Of a DNA stretch of 64,000 bases, positions 18,793 to 26,892 are shown in pieces; positions within the stretch are counted from its first letter, which is position 1; each line of letters opens with the position of its first letter. Under the pieces are notes generated by a model, which saw only the letters and a program-made list of their open reading frames with translations, searched no databases and had not been told where the DNA came from. Source of the DNA: Streptomyces sulphureus DSM 40104. GTDB taxonomy: Bacteria > Actinomycetota > Actinomycetes > Streptomycetales > Streptomycetaceae. The position numbers and the translations under genes are program-made. The stretch is from NCBI RefSeq assembly GCF_000381025.1, contig NZ_KB905816.1:620001-684000 (forward strand). The letters are read 5' to 3'.

Positions 18793-19689
18793 ATGCCGCT
18801 CGTCACCACCGCCTCCATCGTCAACGCCGCCCGCTCGGCGAACGCCGGCGCCCTCGCCTTCAACGTCCTCCACCTGGAGACGGCGGAAGCGCTGGTCACC
18901 GCCGCCGAACGCAGCGAGCTTCCCGTGATCCTGCAGATCAGTGAGAACTGCGCCCGGTACCACGGCAGTCTGCGCCCGCTCACTCTCGCCTGCCTCGCGC
19001 TCGCGGAGGAGTCGACCGCTCGGGTGTCCGTCCATCTCGACCACCTCACCGACCCGGAACTGCTGCGGCAGGGCGTGGCGGCCGGGGCGGTCTCGGCGAT
19101 GGTCGACGCCTCGGCCCTGCCGTACGCGGAGAACGTCGCGCAGACGGCCGCGCTCACGCAGTGGTGCCACTCGCGAGGCGTGCACGTCGAAGCCGAACTC
19201 GGGGAAGTGGGCGGCAAAGACGGCGTACACGCCCCGGGTGCGCGCACGGAGCCGGCGGAGGCGCGCGACTTCGTCGAGGCCACTGGTGTGGATACGCTCG
19301 CCGTAGCGGTCGGCTCTTCCCACGCGATGCTGGAGCGCAGCGCTGTCCTCGACAAAGCGCTGATAAAGCGCCTCCGGGGTGAGTTGGAAGTCCCGCTGGT
19401 ACTCCATGGCTCGTCGGGGGTTTCGGACGAAGAACTCCGAGCAGCGATAGCCGCCGGCCTAACCAAGATCAACATATCGACCCACCTGGTCTCCGTCTTC
19501 ACCCGCTCGGTACGCGACACACTCACCGCCTCGCCCGAGCTCGTGGACTCCCGAAAGTACGTCGCACCCGCACGCACCGCAGTCGCCGACGAGGCCGAGC
19601 GCCTGCTCCGTTTGCTCAGCGCGCCCCAGTCCCCATCCGGGGGAACAGCGACACACGAGAGGAGGGCGACGGAAGGCGGCGCCGAGTGA
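18793..19689 (+). CDS. Class II ketose-bisphosphate aldolase (GatY/KbaY/FbaA family)
   Basis: A 298-residue zinc aldolase expected to split a ketose-1,6-bisphosphate such as tagatose-bisphosphate into dihydroxyacetone phosphate and an aldehyde. Metal and substrate residues are visible in VSVHLDHLT, VEAELGEVGGKDGVH, AVAVGSSHAM and LVLHGSSGVSDEEL, with the phosphate loop GLTKINISTHL. The ATG at 18793 has GAGGA 3-7 bases before it; an earlier in-frame start adds residues without family similarity. The stop overlaps the DeoR gene start by GTGA. The C-terminal ~20 residues are low complexity. Confidence 0.88.
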   Translation: MPLVTTASIVNAARSANAGALAFNVLHLETAEALVTAAERSELPVILQISENCARYHGSLRPLTLACLALAEESTARVSVHLDHLTDPELLRQGVAAGAVSAMVDASALPYAENVAQTAALTQWCHSRGVHVEAELGEVGGKDGVHAPGARTEPAEARDFVEATGVDTLAVAVGSSHAMLERSAVLDKALIKRLRGELEVPLVLHGSSGVSDEELRAAIAAGLTKINISTHLVSVFTRSVRDTLTASPELVDSRKYVAPARTAVADEAERLLRLLSAPQSPSGGTATHERRATEGGAE

Positions 19690-20495
19690 AGCGCCACGAA
19701 CGACTCAACACTCTGCTCGACATCCTGGGCGAGAAGGGCGGTCTGGAGGTGGAGGAAGCCGCAGCGGCTCTCGGTGTCTCGGCCGCCACGACGCGGAGGG
19801 ACATGGACGCCCTCGCGGAGCAGCAACTGCTCATCCGCACACGGGGCGGTGCCGTACCGGGTCACGTCAACTACGACCTGCCGATCCGGTATCGGCAGGG
19901 GGCCCGCGCAGTGGGACGCGCCGCAGTCGCACGTGCTGCGGCCGGCATGGTCCCTCCCGGCTCGGTCGTCGGCCTCAGTGGCGGCACCACGACGACGGAG
20001 ATCGCGAGAGCGCTCGCCCGTCGCCCCGAGTTCGGGGAGACAGGACCGGAGCCGAGCCTGACCGTCGTCACCAACGCCCTGAACATCGCCAATGAGTTGA
20101 CGATACGGCCGCAGATCAAGACCGTCGTCACCGGAGGGGTGGCCCATGCCCGTTCCTTCGAGCTCTCCGGCACCTTCGCCGAGACAGTTCTCGGCCGGCT
20201 GCACTTGGACATCGCGTTCATCGGCGTCAACGGCATCACCCCCGCCGAAGGCGCAACCGTGCACAGCGAAGAGGAGGCATCCGTCAATGCGCTCATGGCC
20301 CGCCGTGCGCAACGGGCGTTCGTCGTGGCGGACGCCTCCAAGATCGGCACACGGTGCTTCGCACGGATCGGCGGCAGCGAACTCTTCGACGGATTCCTCA
20401 CCGACACGTCTTCCCCGTCCGAGGCCGTCGCGGAGTTCGACCGCTCGTCGTTGGCGGTCACCGTGTGCGGCGCCGACGACGAAACCGATGCCTGA
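19686..20495 (+). CDS. DeoR/GlpR-family sugar-phosphate-responsive repressor
   Basis: A 269-residue regulator. The N-terminal helix-turn-helix (VEEAAAALGVSAATTRRDMDAL, about 21-42, followed by the RTRGGA wing) and the C-terminal DeoRC phosphosugar sensor domain (GLSGGTTTTEIARAL, VTNALNIANEL, FIGVNGI) are complete. It starts with GTG inside the stop of the aldolase gene, so its level is tied to the enzymes it probably controls. Likely operators are the repeat elements upstream of the SIS gene. Confidence 0.92.
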   Translation: MKRHERLNTLLDILGEKGGLEVEEAAAALGVSAATTRRDMDALAEQQLLIRTRGGAVPGHVNYDLPIRYRQGARAVGRAAVARAAAGMVPPGSVVGLSGGTTTTEIARALARRPEFGETGPEPSLTVVTNALNIANELTIRPQIKTVVTGGVAHARSFELSGTFAETVLGRLHLDIAFIGVNGITPAEGATVHSEEEASVNALMARRAQRAFVVADASKIGTRCFARIGGSELFDGFLTDTSSPSEAVAEFDRSSLAVTVCGADDETDA

Positions 20496-20803
20496 CGAAA
20501 GAGCACCGACGACGCAGCGCGGTAGTGCCCTCTGTCATCGCACTGCCACGTCTAGTCGGGGCTCGGCAGCATTGTCTCTGCGGGACGCGGAGTTCGGCGA
20601 TACGGTTCGTGAACGTTCAAGGAGCTTGGGAGGGCGGGCATCCGGGGTGCCCCTGGGCAACCCTTGTGGATCTCAGCGCCCCACACTCCCGCAATTGACT
20701 CCGCCCCGACCGACAGCCAACCCGCACCTCCCGACCCCGGCGCAACGCACCGGTCCTTGCACCGTGTTTCCGCCCGGGCCGTGAAGGCATCAGGAGACCG
20801 GCG
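20496..20803. other. Intergenic region before the CoA-transferase gene
   Basis: No gene is seen in these ~0.3 kb. It contains overlapping palindromes GTTCGTGAAC (20605-20614) and GAACGTTC (20611-20618), and a GGGCA/TGCCC hairpin (20636-20652). The palindromes could be an operator; there is not enough to name the factor. Confidence 0.35.
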
Positions 20804-22297
20804 ATGCACCCGCACTCGGACTCTCGCAGTCCCACGCCCGCTGCGACGGACGATGTCCCGGTAGGCGTCCGACAAGCGTGGTCCGCGCTCGGAGGACACC
20901 CGGAAATGCTTCCGCGCCTCGCACACCGTCGACGCTCCGGCCTGCTGCCCTCCGCGCTCCCGGTGCAGGGGCTGGCTACCTGCTCCGTCGCCGCATGTTC
21001 CCTGGCGGCGGCCGAGTTCACAGAGGTGCGCTCGCCCGGGCCCGGCGCGTCTTACGCGACGGTGGACGACGCGGCCGTGGCGTCCGCGTTCGCGAGCGAC
21101 AGGCACCTCCGTGTCGACGGCCGCGCGGTGTCGGCCTTCGCAGCCCTCTCACGGTTCTGGCCGACGGCTGACGGTTGGGTCCGCACTCACGCCAACTACC
21201 CGCACCACCGGGCACGTTTGCTCCGGGCACTCGGGCTCTCATCCGAGCCGGCTCCCGGGACGGACTCCGAGGAGCAGGCCGTGGTCGAGCGGCTCGGTAC
21301 CGAGATCGCCCGGCGGACGGCGGCGGAGGTCGAGGAGACGGTCTGCGCCGGTGGTGGCCTCGCCTTCGCTCTTCGCTCGCCGGAGGCGTGGTCGCAGCAT
21401 CCGCAGCGGATCGCCGAGTCGACTCGCCCGCTGGTGCGCACCGCTCGCCTCGACGAGGAGCCACCGGCGGCGCTCGGGCGGGCCGCGGTTGCGGGGCCCC
21501 TCGACGGTCTGCGAGTCCTCGACCTCACCCGCGTCGTCGCCGGCCCCGTCGCCACTCGGACCCTCGGCGCGCTCGGCGCCGACGTCCTGCGGCTGGACCC
21601 GCCGCACCTGCCCGAACTCCCGGACACCTGGGCGGACACGGGGTTCGGCAAGCGTTCCGCCACCTTGGACCTCGCCGGCAGGGAAGGCCGAAACGCTCTG
21701 GAGCGCCTGCTCGCCGAGGCTCACGTCGTGCTGACCGCTTACCGCCCTGCAGCCCTCGACCGCTTCGGGTGCACGCCGGAAGCCCTCGCCGCGCGCAGGC
21801 CGGGGCTGGTCGTCGGCCGCCTCTGCGCGTGGGGCGAGTCGGGCCCGTGGCGACACAGGCGCGGTTTCGACAGCCTCGTGCAGACGGCGACGGGCATCGC
21901 TTCCCTCGAGGCCGCCCCCGACGGTGCCCCTGGTGCCCTGCCGGTGCAAGCGCTCGACCACGCCACCGGGTATCTCCTCGCGGCAGCCGTCCTGCGCTCA
22001 CTCACCGACCAGCGCACCGGCACGCCCGGCTCCAGAGTGCTCCACCTCTCACTCGCCCGCACCGCCGCCTGGCTCACCGACGAACTCCCCCACGAGCCAC
22101 AACCGAGCGACGGCCCTCAGGACGAAGCCGCTCCGGTCCTCCGCGAAACCGACAGCCCACTCGGCCGCCTGCGCTACGTACCCTCGCCGATCGCCCAGCA
22201 CTGTCCGGGCCCGCAGCCTCCCGAGCCCATCACGGACTGGATCCGGCCTCCTTCCCTTTTCGGGGCCGACGCCTGCGAATGGAGGCGCCCCGACTAA
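20804..22297 (+). CDS. CaiB/BaiF-family CoA transferase
   Basis: A 497-residue family III CoA transferase-like protein. The C-terminal part (from about residue 232) has the standard family entry LDGLRVLDLTRVVAGPVATRTLGALGADVLRLD, the VVLTAYRPAALDRFG turn, GRLCAWGESGPW and a LDHATGYLLAAAVL helix whose Asp aligns with the catalytic aspartate position. The N-terminal ~220 residues contain a second, shorter family-like region (ADGWVRTHANYPHHRARLLRALGL), so the order of family subdomains appears rearranged, as in some actinobacterial members. Start ATG follows GGAGA at 7-11 bases. Substrate unknown. Confidence 0.78.
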   Translation: MHPHSDSRSPTPAATDDVPVGVRQAWSALGGHPEMLPRLAHRRRSGLLPSALPVQGLATCSVAACSLAAAEFTEVRSPGPGASYATVDDAAVASAFASDRHLRVDGRAVSAFAALSRFWPTADGWVRTHANYPHHRARLLRALGLSSEPAPGTDSEEQAVVERLGTEIARRTAAEVEETVCAGGGLAFALRSPEAWSQHPQRIAESTRPLVRTARLDEEPPAALGRAAVAGPLDGLRVLDLTRVVAGPVATRTLGALGADVLRLDPPHLPELPDTWADTGFGKRSATLDLAGREGRNALERLLAEAHVVLTAYRPAALDRFGCTPEALAARRPGLVVGRLCAWGESGPWRHRRGFDSLVQTATGIASLEAAPDGAPGALPVQALDHATGYLLAAAVLRSLTDQRTGTPGSRVLHLSLARTAAWLTDELPHEPQPSDGPQDEAAPVLRETDSPLGRLRYVPSPIAQHCPGPQPPEPITDWIRPPSLFGADACEWRRPD

Positions 22298-22328
22298 AAC
22301 TTGTCCGACCGATCACGTGGCCGTGCCG

Positions 22329-22381
22329 TGTGCTGGTCGATGAGCACAACCCGGGACGGGGAGACCTGTGGGACCCCGGGT
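22329..22381 (+). terminator. Possible hairpins downstream of the CoA-transferase gene
   Basis: TGTGCT/AGCACA with an 8-nt loop (22329-22348) is followed directly by ACCCGGG/CCCGGGT with a 19-nt loop (22349-22381). They start about 30 bp after the stop codon. No T-tract is present. Confidence 0.35.
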
Positions 22382-22689
22382 GGGCCGTTGCCACCGCTTG
22401 GGACGGGCATTGTGGCAGGTGGCGGGAGCACGGGCGGATGAGCGGCGGGACGGACCCTGCGTCGGGTAAGGACTCGGGGGCGATCACCGCGACTTGGGCG
22501 GACGGTCAGGCCGTAAAGGCGGTTTACGAACCACCGGCTGTGGTCGGCGAACGGGACGTGGCAACGTCTGCTCCAGCAAGTCCAAGTCGCGGCCGGTGCG
22601 ACCGACCGAGTCGCGGCAGACGGGCGAGTAAGACGAGCGATGCGTGGATTGTGGACGTCGGAACAGCATCCGGTGAGGAGGTGTGCAGG
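22382..22689. other. Intergenic region before the Nudix gene
   Basis: No convincing gene. Open frames on both strands are Arg/Pro-rich and lack plausible starts. The stretch is slightly less GC-rich than its neighbours and ends in the GAGGAGG ribosome binding site (22675-22681) of the Nudix gene. Confidence 0.4.
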
Positions 22690-23163
22690 ATGAGTCTCCG
22701 ACTGGCGGCGTACGCGGTGTGCATCGAGGGCGGGCGGGTGCTGCTTTCCTGTCTCGTATCGCCGAAAGGCGAACCCAATTGGACTCTTCCAGGCGGCAGG
22801 GTCGAGCACACGGAAGATCCTTTCGACACGGTGGTCCGGGAGGTCGCCGAGGAGACCGGATACGACGCGGTGGTCGAACGCCTGCTGGGCGTGGATTCGA
22901 GGACCATCCCGGCAGCCGAACGTGCCATCCCCGGCGGGCCGGAACACCAGAACGTCGGCATCTTCTACCAGGTACGCATCACGGGCGGCCAGCTCCGGCC
23001 CGAGCCGAACGGCGGGATCGCCGAGTCCGTCTGGACTCCGCTTGCGGAAGTCGCCGGCCTACGCAGGTCATCGCTTGTCGATACCGGACTCGCCCTGGCC
23101 CGGACACTGCCGGCAACCGGCCACGTCGCACCCCTCCCGGTCGGCGGCCTGATCCAGCACTGA
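22690..23163 (+). CDS. Nudix hydrolase
   Basis: A 157-residue Nudix protein that hydrolyses a nucleoside diphosphate linked to some other moiety. The Nudix box is complete: a Gly of PGGRVEHTE, then seven residues, then REVAEETGY, giving G-x5-E-x7-REVxEETG. Start ATG at 22690 has GAGGAGG 8 bases upstream; the frame is open far upstream but without coding character. Substrate cannot be read; sanitation of oxidised nucleotides or ADP-ribose hydrolysis are common roles. Confidence 0.9.
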   Translation: MSLRLAAYAVCIEGGRVLLSCLVSPKGEPNWTLPGGRVEHTEDPFDTVVREVAEETGYDAVVERLLGVDSRTIPAAERAIPGGPEHQNVGIFYQVRITGGQLRPEPNGGIAESVWTPLAEVAGLRRSSLVDTGLALARTLPATGHVAPLPVGGLIQH

Positions 23164-23461
23164 GCCGACCACCACATCTCGCCTGCTCGACCGCCGTCCG
23201 ACTCATGACCGGCCGATACGCCCCTGCAACTTCGTGCGGAGTCGTGCTCACTGCGGGCGGCAAGCGTCTGGCGAGAAACGAACCGGGGGAAGCTGATGGG
23301 GCGTTGATGGCCACATCTTCGCTACGACAAACCCGGAAGACGCCGCGCAGGACTCCATCCCCGTGCGTGGGCCAAGTTGAGTAGTGCCTGCGACTGCCGG
23401 CAAGTCACCGCCGCTCCGATCCCCAAGCCGACCAGCCGAGCGCACTCCCCCGTGAAGCCCC
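23164..23461. other. Gap between convergent genes
   Basis: About 0.3 kb between the Nudix gene and the DUF1707 gene, which end toward each other. No gene and no strong terminator hairpin are seen. Confidence 0.35.
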
Positions 23462-24178
23462 CTACTGCCCTCCCGCTCCCGGCAGTTCCCCCCGTTGCCC
23501 TTTCTCCAACGAGGTCCTGCGTCCCTCCGCCTCCCCGTCATCAGGTCGCACCGGCTTCCGCTCCACGCCGACGCCTCCCCACACCGCGAGCCCGGTGACG
23601 ACGATCCGCGGCGCCCCCGGCTCGCCCGGGCCCACGGCACCGGCTTCGAAGCCGCCCATGACACCGATGCCCGTGACGTCCACCTCGACGTCCGGGCCGA
23701 CCGTGACCTGGATGCCGCCGCAGAAGGCGAAGCAGCGGATCTTGACGTCGCTGCCCTCGAACCTGGCCTCACGCAGGTCGAGTTGGCCGCCTCCCAGCAA
23801 CGCGACGCCGGTGAAGAGCCGGGGCACCGTCCAGGACCGCCGGCGGACGAAGCCCCCGAAGAGCCCGAGCCCCCATCGAGAACTCGGCTCGCCGCCTATC
23901 CGGCTCGCCCAGCGTCGGCGCGTATCGGCTCTCTCCGCGGTGCCCGCCCCGTGTGCGTCCGCGGGCACGACGTCGCGACCCGCGCGTGCGACCCCCGCGG
24001 GGAGGTCGCGGACGAGCCGCTCGAGCTCCCGGTCGGTGCGCGCGCCGTAGGCGCTGTCGAGACGCTCGTCGAACTCCTCCATGGTCAGGCGCCCTTCGGC
24101 CAACGCCTGCCGGAGTACTTCCGCGGTCTCTTCCCGCTCGGCGTCCGAGGCCCGCATGCCGGGCGTCTCCTCTGTCAT
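23462..24178 (-). CDS. DUF1707 / LiaF-like C-terminal domain protein
   Basis: A 238-residue protein. Residues ~8-62 are a DUF1707 domain (MRASDAEREETAEVLRQALAEGRLTMEEFDERLDSAYGARTDREL), a common actinobacterial SHOCT-like module. After a polar linker, residues ~125-225 form repeated beta-strands with Gly (LLGGGQLDLREARF, CFAFCGGIQVTVG, GIGVMGGFEAG, GLAVWGGVGVE), like the LiaF C-terminal domain linked to cell-envelope stress sensing. No transmembrane helix or signal peptide is evident, so it may act at the inner face of the membrane. Starts with ATG at 24178. Role inferred from domain only. Confidence 0.75.
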   Translation of the reverse strand: MTEETPGMRASDAEREETAEVLRQALAEGRLTMEEFDERLDSAYGARTDRELERLVRDLPAGVARAGRDVVPADAHGAGTAERADTRRRWASRIGGEPSSRWGLGLFGGFVRRRSWTVPRLFTGVALLGGGQLDLREARFEGSDVKIRCFAFCGGIQVTVGPDVEVDVTGIGVMGGFEAGAVGPGEPGAPRIVVTGLAVWGGVGVERKPVRPDDGEAEGRRTSLEKGQRGELPGAGGQ

Positions 24179-24260
24179 GCACTCAGCTTACGTGCGAAGC
24201 CCGCCCCCGACGCGGCGTCACGGCGCCCTCAACGCAGCCGCGAAGTCGAGAAGTTGCACC

Positions 24261-24629
24261 TCATCCCCGCAACAGCCACTCACCGCCGAGGACGAGCAGG
24301 AATCCGAGCCCGAGCACACCCGTCGCCACCCGCGTCCGTCCGCGCCTGCTGAGTCCGATCGCGGCCCCGGAGAGTATGAGCGCGATGCCGTAGAAGCCGA
24401 CGGTCAGCACGGAAGGCGCGCTCCCCAGCCGGACGACGAGCGCGATCGCGACCGCGAGCATGACCACCGCGGAGAGGAGTATCCGTACGCGGCGCGCCTG
24501 CCGCGGGGTCAGCCGGCGCAGCGGGGCGTCGGAGCCCGGCGGGTCGCCGCCCGGCTCGTCGAGGGGTTCGACGTCGTCGCTCGCCGTCGCTGATCCGTCC
24601 GTGGGAGCTGTCGAGTTGGGTTCGGGCAT
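24261..24629 (-). CDS. Small integral membrane protein
   Basis: A 122-residue protein with an acidic, disordered first ~45 residues, a basic stretch (RRLTPRQARRVR) and then three short hydrophobic segments (about 59-76, 80-97, 103-118) ending near the C-terminus. This is a typical hypothetical actinomycete membrane protein. The chosen ATG gives MPEPNSTAPT; a longer frame upstream overlaps the GH25 gene and is unlikely. Function unknown. Same strand as the GH25 gene, 25 bp downstream of it. Confidence 0.6.
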   Translation of the reverse strand: MPEPNSTAPTDGSATASDDVEPLDEPGGDPPGSDAPLRRLTPRQARRVRILLSAVVMLAVAIALVVRLGSAPSVLTVGFYGIALILSGAAIGLSRRGRTRVATGVLGLGFLLVLGGEWLLRG

Positions 24630-24654
24630 GCCCGGGAGCGTATCTGCCCGGCGG

Positions 24655-25209
24655 TCACCCTGCGCTGCCGCCCGCCCACTTGCGGAGAGACGAACGGCTC
24701 TCGAAATGCCCGAGGTTGGTGTCGACGGGCTTGTCCGTGTACTGGTGGAAACGCCAGGAGTGTTTGATCCCCGGCTTCCCCGGCTTGCCGTTGTAGTGCG
24801 CGATCCAGAGGCCGTCACCGGCGAAGGAGGTGGTGTCGCGGTTGAGCCAGAAGTCGGTGTTGCAGTACAGGAGCACCTTGTGGTCGGGGCGCTTCTTCTG
24901 CACGTACTTGATCCACTTGTCCTTGCTCGCGTTGCTGACGCCCGGGTCCTCCCAGTCGAGGACGAGCATGTCCCCGGCGACGAGGTTGATCTTCGAGAGG
25001 AAGTAGTCGGCCTGCTCGGTGACGTTCCCCGCGCGACCGAAGTGGTAGAAGCCCGTGACGAGCCCCGCGTCCCTCGCCGTCTTGCGTTGAGCGACCCATT
25101 TCGGGTTGGTGTAGCTGCGACCCTCCGTGATCTTGATGAAGACGAAGTCCATGCCCTCGGTGTCGTACTTCTCCGACTGGTACGAGGAGACGTCGATCCC
25201 CTTGATCAT
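24655..25209 (-). CDS. Glycoside hydrolase family 25 (lysozyme-like), no signal peptide
   Basis: A 184-residue GH25 domain that makes up the whole protein. Family landmarks are KGIDVSSYQ at the N-terminus, DFVFIKITEG, GFYHFGR and the catalytic Asp/Glu pair in MLVLDWEDPG. The domain hydrolyses beta-1,4 bonds in peptidoglycan. There is no signal peptide, transmembrane helix or cell-wall-binding module, so export must be indirect, or the enzyme acts after lysis or as a remnant of a phage or developmental system. ATG start with GGAAGGGG 9-16 bases before it. Divergent from the next gene. Confidence 0.85.
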   Translation of the reverse strand: MIKGIDVSSYQSEKYDTEGMDFVFIKITEGRSYTNPKWVAQRKTARDAGLVTGFYHFGRAGNVTEQADYFLSKINLVAGDMLVLDWEDPGVSNASKDKWIKYVQKKRPDHKVLLYCNTDFWLNRDTTSFAGDGLWIAHYNGKPGKPGIKHSWRFHQYTDKPVDTNLGHFESRSSLRKWAGGSAG

Positions 25210-25413
25210 GTGATGGCCCCTTCCGTAGCCATGTGCGCCTTGCCCCCGTCGGATACCCGCCGCGAAAGGCCCCCTACCGCCCGCCGGAACCGAACATCGG
25301 GTCCAGGAACCGCCGTTCGACCCCGGAACCGGTAGCCGCGCAACGGCCGCCTCGCGCTGCCCGGCACAATCGACCCTCGAACACGGAACCGTCGAGTCAC
25401 CTCAGGGAGCACC

Positions 25414-26181
25414 ATGGCACGCCGGGACTTCACGATAGAGATCGACGGCGCGACCGCGGCGCACGCCGACGCCTGGACGGACGGCGCCCGTTTCATGGTC
25501 CTGCCGGCGGGCGAGCACCGCGCGGAGCACACCTCGGCGCGCATCCGCCTCCACTTTCCCGACGGCGACTCGGCAGCCGCACCCCGCAGCGAGTCCGTGT
25601 CGGAGGCCCACGCCTCGGAAGTGACCGTCGCCGAAGTCGAGGACCGCATGCGGAGGTTGAGCGAGAGCAGCACCCTCCCTCCGCACCTGGAGCTCGACGC
25701 CCCCGACGGCTCCCCACTGTGCTCCGTCCGCCCCGAGCAGCCCTCCGCCGACCGGGCACCCGACCGCTACACCGTTTTGGAGCCGGACGGCACCGTGCTG
25801 TGCACCCTCAGCCGCCACAGACCGCACAGACCGCACCGCTCGTACTGGCGCATCGCCTTCCCCGACGGACGGCCCCCGCTCACCGGCCACAAGGGGACCC
25901 TCCCCGGCTGGTTCACGTTCGCGCTGCTCTCCCCGTTCTGGCTGCTTCTCTTCCTGCTGTCGCTCCTCGTGGGCCTGTTGACGTTCGACGACAGTCTCGG
26001 CATCAGCGTCTGGGGCCAGCCGAGCCGCATCGTCTGGCGCACCCGTGACGGCGCAGCACGCCGCCCCGCACTCATCTACCGTTATCAGCAGACCAGTTAC
26101 CGCTGGGACGACGACCGCTTGGACCACCGCATCGCCTACGCACAGGCCGCCGTCCACCATCTCGCCGCCCTGCGCGGCTGA
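25414..26181 (+). CDS. Hypothetical membrane-anchored protein
   Basis: A 255-residue protein of unknown family. It has a soluble N-terminal ~160 residues with short beta-strand-like repeats, a hydrophobic hairpin at about 165-190 (LPGWFTFALLSPFWLLLFLLSLLVGLLTF), and a cytoplasmic or external tail. No catalytic motif is recognised. ATG at 25414 has AGGGAG 5-10 bases upstream, and codon use is normal for the genome, so the gene is probably real. Confidence 0.6.
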   Translation: MARRDFTIEIDGATAAHADAWTDGARFMVLPAGEHRAEHTSARIRLHFPDGDSAAAPRSESVSEAHASEVTVAEVEDRMRRLSESSTLPPHLELDAPDGSPLCSVRPEQPSADRAPDRYTVLEPDGTVLCTLSRHRPHRPHRSYWRIAFPDGRPPLTGHKGTLPGWFTFALLSPFWLLLFLLSLLVGLLTFDDSLGISVWGQPSRIVWRTRDGAARRPALIYRYQQTSYRWDDDRLDHRIAYAQAAVHHLAALRG

Positions 26182-26326
26182 AAGCCCTGCGCAGGGCGGC
26201 AGCTCGGCGTGCCGTGGTGACGCGAGGCGGTACGGTCGGCAGTCGGGCGGTCGAAGCGCCGCCCGGCGGTACCAAGTCCGTATATCCACGCGCCCGGACT
26301 GCGCGGGCGAGAGAAAGGTGTCCACC

Positions 26327-26752
26327 ATGGCGACGACGCGCAATGCGCACACCGTCTGGACCGGCAACCTGACGGAGGGTTCCGGTGTCGTCTCGCTCGA
26401 CTCCTCGGGACTCGGCGAGTACCAGGTCTCCTGGCCCTCGCGCGCCGAGGAGCCGAACGGCAAGACAAGCCCCGAGGAAATGATCGCGGCGGCGCACTCC
26501 TCCTGCTTCTCCATGGCGCTCTCCAACGGCCTCAACAGCGCGGGCACGCCGCCCACGAAGCTGACCACCCACGCGGCGGTGACCCTCAAGCCGGGCACCG
26601 GCATCACCGGCATCCATCTCTCCGTCGAGGGCGAGGTGCCGGGGATCGACGAGGACGCCTTTCTTCGGGCGGCCGAGGAGGCGAAGGCGAACTGCCCGGT
26701 GAGCCAGGCGCTGGCGGGGACGACGATCACGCACACGGCAAAGCTGGTCTGA
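26327..26752 (+). CDS. osmC: OsmC-family organic hydroperoxide reductase
   Basis: A 141-residue OsmC/Ohr-type peroxidase that reduces organic hydroperoxides through two cysteines. The peroxidatic Cys is in HSSCFSMAL (about residue 64) and the resolving Cys in KANCPVSQAL (about 126). The EEMIAAAHSSCF segment favours OsmC over Ohr. ATG at 26327 follows AAAGGTG; an upstream open frame lacks family similarity. Followed by a strong terminator. Confidence 0.93.
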   Translation: MATTRNAHTVWTGNLTEGSGVVSLDSSGLGEYQVSWPSRAEEPNGKTSPEEMIAAAHSSCFSMALSNGLNSAGTPPTKLTTHAAVTLKPGTGITGIHLSVEGEVPGIDEDAFLRAAEEAKANCPVSQALAGTTITHTAKLV

Positions 26753-26771
26753 GTCGGCCGGCTCGACCGAG

Positions 26772-26806
26772 CCGCGGGGGCGTCCGGTTTCCGGGCGCCC
26801 CCGCGG
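26772..26806 (+). terminator. Strong GC hairpin terminator after osmC
   Basis: CCGCGGGGGCG (26772-26782) and CGCCCCCGCGG (26796-26806) form a perfect 11-bp stem with a 13-nt loop, starting 20 bp after the stop codon. Confidence 0.8.
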
Positions 26807-26892
26807 CGTGCGGAGGACCGGCCGGGTGTACTTTGCGCAGGCGCCGGGCGCGCCGCCGCCGCCCGCCTCGTGAGGCGTGGCAGCACGGAGAC

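Noticed and set aside
20605..20618. Overlapping palindromes GTTCGTGAAC and GAACGTTC as a LexA (SOS) box
   Set aside because: The flanks do not match the actinobacterial SOS box, and the downstream CoA transferase is not a DNA-damage gene.
22484..22669. Small minus-strand frame before the Nudix gene
   Set aside because: Arg/Pro-rich, no ribosome binding site, no family; treated as intergenic.
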